A stretch of 7,289 bases of DNA from NCBI GenBank assembly GCA_025963345.1, contig JAOPUS010000364.1, forward strand, positions 1-7,289, in the 5' to 3' direction. Below are positions 1 through 5,718 of the stretch, in pieces; position 1 is the first letter of the stretch, and the number at the start of each line of letters is the position of its first letter. The position numbers and the translations under genes were made by a program. The stretch is from Blastococcus sp. GTDB taxonomy: Bacteria > Actinomycetota > Actinomycetes > Mycobacteriales > Geodermatophilaceae. Below the pieces are notes generated by a model, which was not told the origin of the DNA, did not search any database, and saw nothing but the letters and a program-made list of their open reading frames with translations.

Positions 1-672
1 GGCCAGGTCGCGGGTCCAGCTGCGTACCCAACGCGGTGACTTCGCCGGTGGCATGGTGTGGACGGCGGTCAGCTCGACGTCCATCGCGCCGGCGACGGCC
101 AGCCGGACCGTGGGCTGCTCGAAGCCGCCGGGCACCGCGCCGAACTTCTCGACCGGCAGCCGGCTCCAGACGGCGCCGGAGGCCGAGGCCACGCTCCCCG
201 GCCGGGCCGGGATGACGTGCGCCCAGGGCAGGAGCTCCCCGAGGCCGGCGTCGCGGAGCCCGGTCTCGGCCCGCGGAGTGAGCTCCTGCACCGAGAGGAC
301 GTCGACGTCGAGCCGGCGGACCAGGTCGACGACCGGCCTCGGGTGCGCGAGCCCCTTGCGCAGGCTGACCGTCGCGATGCGCAGCCGCGCTCCTACCCGA
401 GGGACGGGCGGCCCGCTGCTCCGCCGGTGGGCCAGTACCGCAGCTGCGAGAACGGCCCCCGAGCCGGCGGACAGCAGCGCCGCGGTGCCGGAGCCCGTGC
501 GGACCGCCACGGCGAGCGGCAGCAGCGCCCCCGCGGCGGCGTACGGCGTGAACGACATGGCGGGCACCAGCGGGAAGCCCCGCTCGGCGCCGGTCACCCG
601 GAGCGCGGCCCACGCCGCCCACGGCAGCGCGACGGCAGTCGCCAGCCGGCGGCGATTCCCGGACGCGACCAT
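1..672 (-). CDS. Endonuclease/exonuclease/phosphatase (EEP) family membrane-associated protein, 3' end cut by window
   Basis: The first 224 codons are present and the frame runs off the window without a stop. Residues 1-30 are basic then hydrophobic; residues about 34-58 and 62-82 are Ala/Leu/Val-rich and probably membrane segments, so the catalytic domain (from about residue 96) is likely outside the membrane. The EEP fold is recognised from LRIATVSLRKG (97-107), the metal-binding Glu in VLSVQELTP (E130) and the strand-plus-His of LTAVHTMPP (H205). The later GDFN-like and SDH-like motifs would lie beyond the window. EEP enzymes are Mg-dependent phosphodiester or phosphate-ester hydrolases (nucleases, lipid phosphatases, sphingomyelinases); the substrate cannot be told here. 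At the first metal-site strand, where the superfamily usually has Asn, this protein has Ser103. ATG at 672 is chosen because a -10-like TACGGT ends exactly 7 nt before it, suggesting a leaderless mRNA; GTG at 681 is an alternative. The gene is divergent from the CYTH-CHAD operon. Confidence 0.82.
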   Translation of the reverse strand, partial: MVASGNRRRLATAVALPWAAWAALRVTGAERGFPLVPAMSFTPYAAAGALLPLAVAVRTGSGTAALLSAGSGAVLAAAVLAHRRSSGPPVPRVGARLRIATVSLRKGLAHPRPVVDLVRRLDVDVLSVQELTPRAETGLRDAGLGELLPWAHVIPARPGSVASASGAVWSRLPVEKFGAVPGGFEQPTVRLAVAGAMDVELTAVHTMPPAKSPRWVRSWTRDLA

Positions 673-679
673 CGCCGCC

Positions 680-685
680 ACCGTA
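680..685 (-). promoter_or_regulatory. Putative -10 box (TACGGT) of the EEP gene, leaderless start
   Basis: On the minus strand TACGGT (TANNNT type) is followed by seven bases and then the ATG at 672. This spacing would put the transcription start at the start codon. No clear -35 and no Shine-Dalgarno at normal spacing are seen. The gntR gene in this window has the same arrangement. Confidence 0.4.
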
Positions 686-741
686 GCCGGGGCTCACTCC
701 GGCGCTGTTCGGCGCCGTGGTCGCCCCGTGGACGGCGCGGA

Positions 742-747
742 TAGATT
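742..747 (+). promoter_or_regulatory. Putative -10 box (TAGATT) of the CYTH-CHAD/metallophosphoesterase operon
   Basis: TAGATT is the only AT-rich hexamer in the 131-bp divergent gap 673-803. A start near 754 would give a leader of about 50 nt that ends in the strong ribosome-binding site GGAGGAGGG (790-798). No good -35 is seen. The gap also holds the small palindrome CGGCGCCG (711 region). Confidence 0.35.
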
Positions 748-803
748 GGGCGTGCGATCGGCCGGCGAGGCGGACGGACGATGTCGTACGGAGGAGGGCC
801 GCA

Positions 804-2336
804 ATGACCAGCGGGCACCTCGAGGTAGAGACCAAGTACGACGTGGAGGAGAACTTCGCCGTCCCCGATATGAGCGGGCTGGCCGGCGTCGCGACCGTGG
901 ACGAGCCCGTGGAACACCAGCTGGAGGCCGTCTACCTCGACACCGAGGACCTGCGGTTGCTCCGCGCGCGGGTCACGCTGCGCCGCCGCACCGGGGGGCC
1001 GGATGCCGGCTGGCACCTGAAGCTGCCGGCCGGGACCGCCCGCCGCGAGCTGCACGCGCCCCTGGGCGAGGCGACGAAGGACGCGCCCCAGGCCCTGCAG
1101 GAGCCGGTGGCGGGGATCCTCCGCGGGGCCCGTGCCCGACCGGTGACGACGCTGCGGACCCACCGCCTGGTCACGGCGTTGCGTGCTGCCGACGGAGAGC
1201 TCCTCGCCGAGATCGCCGACGACACCGTGACCGCGACCCTGCTCGCCGGCCCGGACGGCGCGGCGGAGGTGTACGCCTGGCGGGAGGTCGAGGTGGAGCT
1301 GGGCTGCGGTGACGAGGCGCTGGGTGCGGCGGTGGGGGAGCGGCTGATCTCGGCCGGCGCCCGGCCCTCGTCCTCGGCGTCGAAGGTGGGCCGGGTGCTG
1401 GCCGGCCGGCTCGCCGGGCAGCCGTCGGGGAGCCACGCGCGGGGCCCGAAGCGGAAGAAGAAGGGGCCGGCGGCGGGGGAGTTCCTGCACGCCGCGCTGA
1501 GCGAGCAGGTGGCGGCCCTGCAGGCGGCCGACGTCCAGCTGCGCACCGAGCAGCCCGACGCCCTTCATCAGGTCCGGGTCGCCGCGCGGCGACTGCGCAG
1601 CACCCTGGCCGCGTTCCGGGACGTGCTGGACCGGGAGGCGACCGCGCCGCTCCGCGAGGAACTGTCGTGGCTGGGCGGGCAGCTGGCGAGCGCCCGCGAC
1701 GAGGAGGTGGCGCTGGAGCACCTGCGGGCCGTGGTGGCGGACGAACCGGTGGAGCTCGTCCTCGGGCCGGTGGCCGCGCGCCTGCAGCAGACCGCACTGC
1801 GCGAGATCCGCGCCGGACTGGACCGGGCGCTGCTCACCGTGTCGGAACCGCGCTATCTGCGGTTGCTCGACGACCTGCATGCGCTGCTCGCCGACCCACC
1901 TTTCACCGCGCGGGCGGAGGGGGCGCTGAAGCCGGTCCTCCGGGCCACCACCCGGCGTTCCGTCCGGCGGCTGCGCCGTCGGCTGGCCGCGGCACGTCGA
2001 GCCCCGGAACCGGCACGGGCCGAGGCGCTGCACGAGGTCCGCAAGGCCGCCAAGCGGGCCCGGTACGCCGCGGAGGTCGGGCGCGGCGAGCTGGCTCACG
2101 TCACGGCGCTGGCCCGCTCGGCCAAGCGGGTGCAAACGGTGCTGGGGGAGGTGCAGGACACCGTCGTCACGCGGGAGCAGTGCCGCCGCCTCGGGATCGC
2201 AGCCGCGGCGGCGGGGGAGAACTCCTTCACCTACGGCCGACTGAACGGCCTCGAGCAGGCGCGTGCGGAGCGCGCCGAGGCGAAGTTCTGGGCGCTGGAG
2301 CGCGAGGTCCGCCCCGTGCTGAAAGCCGCTGAGTGA
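804..2336 (+). CDS. CYTH and CHAD domain-containing protein
   Basis: A 510-residue, probably cytoplasmic protein with two domains. The CYTH (triphosphate tunnel) domain spans about 5-205: the ExExK signature is E7-V-E9-T-K11, with the basic strand RVTLRRR (56-62), WHLKLP (K73), the acidic strand EVEVEL (161-166) and K194. The CHAD domain spans about 223-505: conserved basic helices DALHQVRVAARRLR (252-265) and EALHEVRKAAKRARY (407-421), plus RDEE (298-301) and VQDTVV (450-455). A very basic linker (GPKRKKKG, 214-221) joins them. CYTH enzymes hydrolyse triphosphates such as tripolyphosphate, and CHAD domains bind inorganic polyphosphate, so a role in polyphosphate turnover or sensing is likely but inferred. 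ATG 804 is chosen because AGGAGG (792-797) lies 6 nt upstream and the ExExK motif follows at the usual distance; the open frame extends further upstream to 717 but without family sequence. The stop overlaps the next gene's start. Confidence 0.93.
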   Translation: MTSGHLEVETKYDVEENFAVPDMSGLAGVATVDEPVEHQLEAVYLDTEDLRLLRARVTLRRRTGGPDAGWHLKLPAGTARRELHAPLGEATKDAPQALQEPVAGILRGARARPVTTLRTHRLVTALRAADGELLAEIADDTVTATLLAGPDGAAEVYAWREVEVELGCGDEALGAAVGERLISAGARPSSSASKVGRVLAGRLAGQPSGSHARGPKRKKKGPAAGEFLHAALSEQVAALQAADVQLRTEQPDALHQVRVAARRLRSTLAAFRDVLDREATAPLREELSWLGGQLASARDEEVALEHLRAVVADEPVELVLGPVAARLQQTALREIRAGLDRALLTVSEPRYLRLLDDLHALLADPPFTARAEGALKPVLRATTRRSVRRLRRRLAAARRAPEPARAEALHEVRKAAKRARYAAEVGRGELAHVTALARSAKRVQTVLGEVQDTVVTREQCRRLGIAAAAAGENSFTYGRLNGLEQARAERAEAKFWALEREVRPVLKAAE

Positions 2337-3646
2337 CGCTGATCGGACTGCTGGGCTTCGTCACGGTCATCCTGGTCGCAATGCTCCTGCTGCACGGCTA
2401 CCTGTGGTGGCGGCTGGTCCGCAGCACCACGCTCCCCGGGCGTGCCCGGCAGGGGCTGACCGCTCTGACGGTGGTGCTCGGTCTCCTGCCCGCACTGGCG
2501 GTCGGCCTGCGCGGCACCCTCCCCCTCGACGCAGCAGCCCCGCTGGACTGGGTCGCCTACAGCTGGCTCGGAATCGCCTTCTACGCCTTCCTCGCCCTGC
2601 TCGTCCTGGAGCCGATCCGCCTGCTCGCGAGACTGGTCAGCCCGAGTGGGGCCCGGACACGAACCGCACAAGTAGGGGACGAGGTCGTGCCGAGTGAGGC
2701 CCGGAGGGTCTCGGGCAGGCGCGACGATGGGGCTCAACGAGAAGGGGGAACGGCTCCTGGCCGCGGTGCGATCCGCGAGGATCGCAATGTCACAGCCCCC
2801 CTCCCCCGGCGCATGTTCCTCGCGCGGAGCCTGGCCGTCACGGCGGGCGCGGTCGCCCTCGGCACGGCAGGGACGGGTGCCTACATCGCCAACTCCGCTC
2901 CTGTCGTCCGTCGGGTGCCGATCACCCTGCCCCGCCTGGAGCCGGCTCTGGACGGTCTGCGCATCGTCACCTTCTCCGACGCCCACCTGTCGGCCACCTA
3001 CGGCGGACGGCGGTTCGAGCGGCTGGTCGAGATCGTCAACGGCCAGCGCCCGGACGTCGTGGCGATCGTCGGCGACCTGGTCGACGGCAGCGTGGACGAG
3101 CTGCGGGAGGACGTGGCGCCGCTCAAGGACCTGGTCAGTGAGCAGGGCGTCTTCTTCGTGACCGGCAACCACGAGTACTTCGTCGACACCCGGGCCTGGC
3201 TGCGGCACCTGCCCACCCTCGGCGTGGACGTCCTGCACAACGAACGGGTCCCGATCCGCCGCGGGACGGCGTCGGTCGACCTGGCCGGAATCGACGACCG
3301 GACGGCGGCGCGCTCCGGGGTCCCCGGTCAGGGGGCCGACCTGGACGCGGCGCTCGACGGCCGCGACGACTCGACGCCCGTCGTCCTCCTGGCGCATCAG
3401 CCGGCGATGGTGGAGCAGGCGCGGGCCGCCGGGGTGGACCTTCAACTGTCCGGCCACACCCACGGCGGGCAGCTGTGGCCCTTCGACTACGCCATCCGCC
3501 TCGACCAGCCGTCGGTGGAGGGCTACAGCCGGCACGGGGACACCCAGCTGTACGTCACCTCCGGCGCCGGGTACTGGGGGCCGCCGATGCGGATCGGCGC
3601 CCGGCCGGAGGTCACCGTCGTGGAGCTGCGGGCCTCCCGCAGCTGA
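2333..3646 (+). CDS. Membrane-anchored metallophosphoesterase with internal Tat-like signal
   Basis: 437 residues. Hydrophobic helices lie at about 2-22, 42-60 and 74-92, then a polar linker (about 103-158), then R159-R160-M-F-L with a fourth hydrophobic segment (163-187), then the calcineurin-like domain. Catalytic motifs are complete: SDAH (D216, H218), GDLVDG (D248), GNHEY (N279, H280), LAHQP (H355) and GHTHGGQ (H375, H377). This is the YkuE-like branch, in which Bacillus YkuE is a known Tat substrate. A two-metal phosphoesterase acting outside the membrane is expected; the substrate is unknown. The GTG at 2333 overlaps the upstream TGA (GTGA) with only a weak GAAAG ahead of it, so translation is probably coupled to the CYTH-CHAD gene. 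The linker (2639-2806) has codon usage unlike the rest of the gene, and I treat it as a possible insertion. ATG 2813 (M161) is a poor alternative start because it lacks a ribosome-binding site and would lose the twin arginines. Confidence 0.92.
   Translation: MTLIGLLGFVTVILVAMLLLHGYLWWRLVRSTTLPGRARQGLTALTVVLGLLPALAVGLRGTLPLDAAAPLDWVAYSWLGIAFYAFLALLVLEPIRLLARLVSPSGARTRTAQVGDEVVPSEARRVSGRRDDGAQREGGTAPGRGAIREDRNVTAPLPRRMFLARSLAVTAGAVALGTAGTGAYIANSAPVVRRVPITLPRLEPALDGLRIVTFSDAHLSATYGGRRFERLVEIVNGQRPDVVAIVGDLVDGSVDELREDVAPLKDLVSEQGVFFVTGNHEYFVDTRAWLRHLPTLGVDVLHNERVPIRRGTASVDLAGIDDRTAARSGVPGQGADLDAALDGRDDSTPVVLLAHQPAMVEQARAAGVDLQLSGHTHGGQLWPFDYAIRLDQPSVEGYSRHGDTQLYVTSGAGYWGPPMRIGARPEVTVVELRASRS
2639..2806 (+). 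repeat. Atypical, repeat- and hairpin-rich segment inside the metallophosphoesterase linker; possible in-frame inserted element
   Basis: This stretch encodes the hydrophilic linker of residues 103-158. Many of its codons end in A or T (AGT, ACA, CGA, GCA, CAA, GTA, GAT, GCT, GAA, GGA, CCT, AAT), whereas flanking codons end almost always in G or C. It holds a 16-bp direct repeat, CCGAGTGGGGCCCGGA (2642-2657) and the same with one change (2690-2705), 48 bp apart. A paired region joins GTCGTGCC (2684-2691) with GGCGCGAC (2718-2725, one G-U pair) around GCCCG/CGGGC (2699-2703/2712-2716). A perfect 8-bp hairpin lies at 2767-2786. There is no in-frame stop. Boundaries are approximate. It could instead be a fast-evolving linker. 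Confidence 0.45.
3624..3644. terminator. Perfect 9-bp hairpin at the end of the metallophosphoesterase gene, probable bidirectional terminator
   Basis: AGCTGCGGG (3624-3632) and CCCGCAGCT (3636-3644) form a perfect stem with a 3-nt loop (CCT), running into the stop codon of the plus-strand gene. No T-tract follows, as is common in high-GC actinobacteria. A second inverted repeat overlaps it: GCTGAG (3642-3647) with CTCAGC (3657-3662). That one contains the stop codons of both convergent genes. Confidence 0.55.
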
Positions 3647-3657
3647 GGCGCCGGGGC

Positions 3658-4236
3658 TCAGCGCGGCTGGAGTGCCTCGAACGCTTCGTCGATGAGCTCC
3701 TCGAGCTTGTGCTCGCCGTTGCAGTCCGCCCAGGCCAGCATGCCCAGCGTGAACGCCGCCAGGTAGGCGTTGACCACGACCTGGTCGGCAGGTCGGAGCG
3801 TCGCGCCGCGTTCGGCGGGCAGGGCATCGGCGATCATCCCGGCCGTGGTGCGCTCGAACTCCGCCGCCCGGGTCCGCAGCGCCGGGGTCGTCGCGATCAC
3901 CTGCCAGCGGGCGAGCTGAGCCTCCCGGAACTCGGGGCTCCACTGGGCGAACCAGAGCGGGGCCGCGCGCCGGATGCGGTCGGCCACCGGGAGATCGGCC
4001 GGCTGGTCGGCAAGGAGGGCGTTCATCTCCTCGGCGGTGGGCAACTGCATCACCAGGTGTTCCTTGGACTGGTAGTGCGCGTAGAAAGTCGGCACCGAGA
4101 CGCCGGCGCCGGCCGCGATCTGCCCGACGCTCGCCTGCTCGAAACCCAGCTCCTGGAACAGGCGCATGGCGCTGGCGTAGATCCGCTGATGCGTGTCGTC
4201 CCACCGACGCGCGCGCCAGTCCTGCGAATCGCTCAC
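3658..4236 (-). CDS. TetR/AcrR family transcriptional regulator
   Basis: 192 residues, typical for the family. The N-terminal DNA-binding domain lies at about 12-60: a helix with RIYASAMRLFQELGFEQ (18-34), then SVGQIAAGAGVSVPTFYAHY (36-55), the classic TetR helix-turn-helix ending in YxHYxSKEHL. The C-terminal part (about 70-190) is the variable helical ligand and dimer domain, with WFAQWSPEFREAQL (95-108); the ligand is unknown. The GTG at 4236 is chosen because GGAGG (minus strand, 4245-4249) sits 8 nt upstream. An ATG two bases into that spacer is out of frame and stops at once, and the in-frame extension to 4281 has no ribosome-binding site. The gene is convergent with the metallophosphoesterase, 11 nt between stops, and divergent from the decayed DUF167 gene. 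TetR proteins usually repress themselves and a neighbour, but no intact transporter or enzyme gene is divergent here, so the target is unclear. Confidence 0.9.
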   Translation of the reverse strand: MSDSQDWRARRWDDTHQRIYASAMRLFQELGFEQASVGQIAAGAGVSVPTFYAHYQSKEHLVMQLPTAEEMNALLADQPADLPVADRIRRAAPLWFAQWSPEFREAQLARWQVIATTPALRTRAAEFERTTAGMIADALPAERGATLRPADQVVVNAYLAAFTLGMLAWADCNGEHKLEELIDEAFEALQPR

Positions 4237-4279
4237 ACCATGATCCTCCGTCGCCTTGTCGCCCCTGACCAGCGCCCGC

Positions 4280-4295
4280 ACCGATGATCACTGGT
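4280..4295. promoter_or_regulatory. Candidate TetR operator, imperfect palindrome ACC-N2-TGATCA-N2-GGT
   Basis: Six symmetric base pairs in 16 bp, about 44 bp upstream of the tetR start in a gap that otherwise lacks clear promoter boxes. The size suits TetR-family operators. The placement supports autoregulation but nothing else does. Confidence 0.25.
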
Positions 4296-4344
4296 TCGTG
4301 GTGGCCCGCACGCGCCGGGCGTACCCCGCACGATCCGGTTCACG

Positions 4345-4359
4345 CTCCCGATCCGGGAG
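4345..4359. other. Short hairpin CTCCCG-ATC-CGGGAG upstream of the DUF167 remnant
   Basis: A 6-bp perfect stem with a 3-nt loop lies in the gap between tetR and the DUF167 remnant. Just after it is TAGACA (4375-4380), a weak -10-like box for the plus strand. The hairpin could be a regulatory site or chance in GC-rich sequence. Confidence 0.25.
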
Positions 4360-4382
4360 TCGCCCCCGGCAGACTAGACAAC

Positions 4383-4640
4383 GAGCGAATCGCCATCCGG
4401 GTGCGGCCCGGCGCCGGGCGGACGGCGGTCGGTGGGGCCCACGACGGAGCTCTGGTCGTGTGGGTGGCCCAGCCGGCTGTGGACGGCCGCGCCACCGAGG
4501 CCGCCCTGGCCGCCTCGCCGAGGCGCTGGGGGTCCGTCGTCGTCAGGTGACGCTGCTCAGTGGCGCGACGAGCGCACACCTTGGTCATCGACGTCGAGGG
4601 CGGGGACGACGGTCTGCTGGAGGAACTGCTCAGCCGGTGA
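4383..4640 (+). pseudogene. DUF167 (YggU-like) family gene, broken by two frameshifts
   Basis: Three consecutive pieces in alternating frames together read as one DUF167 protein. Frame A from 4383: ERIAIRVRPGAGRTAVGG, then ALVVWVAQPAVDGRATEAALAA, matching the family core (RVRPGASRT, PPVDGRAN). At about 4512-4516 the match moves to the frame starting at 4514: LAEALGVRRRQVTLLSGATS, the conserved GATS end. At about 4573-4581 it returns to frame A: TLVIDVEGGDDG then LLEELLSR and TGA at 4638. Without the shift, frame A stops at TGA 4548. No start codon lies near the expected N-terminus; the nearest in-frame ATG, at 4284, would add 33 unrelated residues. The function of DUF167 is not established. 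The last 11 bp overlap the end of pfkA. Sequencing error is an alternative explanation for the two indels. Confidence 0.75.
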
Positions 4641-5658
4641 AGGCGCCGGTCTCGGCCAGCCGCGACGGGGTGACCGTCTTCAGGGCGGCCACCGCCTTCT
4701 CCAGCGGGACCAGCTCGATCTCGGTGCCGCGCAGCGCGACCATCTGCCCGTGCGCGCCCTCGTGCGCGGCGATCGTCGCGTGCAGCCCGAAGCGGGTGGC
4801 CAGGACGCGGTCGAAGGACGTGGGGGTGCCGCCACGCTGGACGTGCCCGAGCACAGTGGTGCGGACCTCCTTGCCGGTCCGCCGTTCCAGTTCCTCGCCC
4901 AGCTGCTGGGCCACGCCGGTGAACCGGCGGTGCCCGTACTCGTCCACGCCGCCGTCGCGCAGCAGCATCGTGCCCGGCTTGGGGGTCGCGCCCTCGGCGA
5001 CGACGCCGATGACGTGGGTGTCACCACGCGCGAACCGGGCGGTGACCAGCCGGCACACCTCCTCGACGTCGAAGGGCTCCTCGGGCACCAGGGTGAGGTG
5101 GGCCCCCGAGGCGAGCCCGGCGTGCAGCGCGATCCAGCCGGCGTGCCGGCCCATGACCTCGACGAGCAACACCCGCTGGTGGGACTCGGCGGTGGTGTGC
5201 AGACGGTCGATCATCTCGGTGGCGATGCTGACCGCGGTGTCGAACCCGAAGGTCAGGTCGGTCTCGCCGATGTCGTTGTCGATCGTCTTGGGGATGCCCA
5301 CGACCGGCACTCCGGCCTGCGACAGCATGTGCGCCGCGGTGAGCGTGCCCTCCCCGCCGATCGGGATCAGGACGTCGATCCCGTGGGCGGCCAGCACGCC
5401 CTTCATCTGGGGCAGCCCCCGGTCCAGCAGCTCGGGCGCGACGCGGGCCGAGCCGAGCGTCGTCCCCCCGCGGGTGAGCAGGCCGTCGACAGCGGCGATG
5501 TCCAGCGGGGTTGTCCGGTCCTCCAGCAGACCGCGCCAGCCGTCCCGGAAGCCGATCACCTCGCTGTCGTAGTGGCTGGCGGCCGTGCGGACGACGGACC
5601 GGATGACGGCGTTCAGGCCGGGGCAGTCGCCCCCGCCGGTGAGGACACCGATGCGCAC
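4630..5658 (-). CDS. pfkA: 6-phosphofructokinase, actinobacterial PfkA type
   Basis: This enzyme phosphorylates fructose 6-phosphate to fructose 1,6-bisphosphate, the committed step of glycolysis, in the cytoplasm. The protein has 342 residues, the usual actinobacterial length. Visible motifs are the nucleotide-binding GVLTGGGDCPGLNAVIR (4-20), GGEGT (101-105), PKTIDND (123-129, with catalytic D127), MGRHAGWIA (169-177), PEEPFD (192-197) and LGHVQRGGTPTSFDR (270-284). By E. coli numbering, residue 104 is Gly (ATP type) while 124 is Lys (usual in PPi enzymes). This Gly/Lys mixture occurs in ATP-dependent actinobacterial PFKs, so ATP is the likely donor. GTG 5658 is chosen because it gives the standard VRIGVLTGGGD start and has GGGAG 6 nt upstream; an extension to ATG 5706 would add 16 residues lacking family sequence. 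The leader holds a 14-bp tandem repeat, and a palindrome abuts the putative -10 box. The gene is divergent from a GntR regulator. Confidence 0.96.
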   Translation of the reverse strand: MRIGVLTGGGDCPGLNAVIRSVVRTAASHYDSEVIGFRDGWRGLLEDRTTPLDIAAVDGLLTRGGTTLGSARVAPELLDRGLPQMKGVLAAHGIDVLIPIGGEGTLTAAHMLSQAGVPVVGIPKTIDNDIGETDLTFGFDTAVSIATEMIDRLHTTAESHQRVLLVEVMGRHAGWIALHAGLASGAHLTLVPEEPFDVEEVCRLVTARFARGDTHVIGVVAEGATPKPGTMLLRDGGVDEYGHRRFTGVAQQLGEELERRTGKEVRTTVLGHVQRGGTPTSFDRVLATRFGLHATIAAHEGAHGQMVALRGTEIELVPLEKAVAALKTVTPSRLAETGAFTG

Positions 5659-5670
5659 GCGCAGCTCCCG

Positions 5671-5698
5671 GAATGGTCGGAGCAGAATGGTCGGAGCA
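5671..5698 (-). repeat. Two perfect tandem copies of a 14-bp unit in the pfkA leader
   Basis: GAATGGTCGGAGCA (plus-strand reading) occurs at 5671-5684 and again at 5685-5698, ending 12 bp from the pfkA start. In the mRNA sense each copy carries GCTCC, complementary to GGAGC that overlaps the pfkA Shine-Dalgarno (minus strand, 5663-5667). Each copy could therefore mask the ribosome-binding site. Confidence 0.8.
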
Positions 5699-5701
5699 GC
5701 G

Positions 5702-5718
5702 ACCATACGTCATGACGT
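5702..5718 (-). promoter_or_regulatory. Putative pfkA -10 box (TATGGT) abutted by a 12-bp perfect palindrome
   Basis: On the minus strand TATGGT (5707-5702) would start transcription near 5695, giving a leader of about 36 nt that contains the tandem repeat. The perfect palindrome ACGTCATGACGT (5707-5718) touches the box, which is a good position for a repressor. No convincing -35 is visible. The likely binder is the divergent GntR protein (inference). Confidence 0.45.

Noticed and set aside
53..1312. Plus-strand open frames over the first 0.7-1.3 kb.
   Set aside because: They run opposite the EEP gene and then out of frame through the CYTH domain; no motif is visible.
594..2135. A 513-codon minus-strand open frame opposite the CYTH-CHAD gene.
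   Set aside because: It is antisense to a well-supported two-domain protein, has low-complexity composition and no recognisable motif.
2680..2806. A riboswitch or separate small RNA in the odd linker segment.
   Set aside because: I compared it by eye with c-di-AMP (ydaO) and cobalamin motifs and found no matching conserved core. Strong stems alone are common at this GC content, so only the possible-element interpretation is kept.
2787..2815. A separate phosphoesterase gene starting within the linker (ATG 2787 or 2813).
   Set aside because: ATG 2787 is out of frame. ATG 2813 has no ribosome-binding site and would remove the twin arginines. One continuous frame explains the region.
2231..4291. 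A 686-codon open frame on the minus strand across the phosphoesterase and tetR.
   Set aside because: It overlaps a gene with a full set of catalytic motifs and a clear TetR gene, its protein is Arg/Gly/Pro-rich with no family resemblance, and long open antisense frames are expected at this GC content.
4256..5715. Long plus-strand open frames opposite pfkA.
   Set aside because: pfkA on the minus strand is unambiguous; the plus-strand products are Ser/Arg- or Gly/Asp-rich shadows. Only the short DUF167-like parts before 4640 have family meaning.
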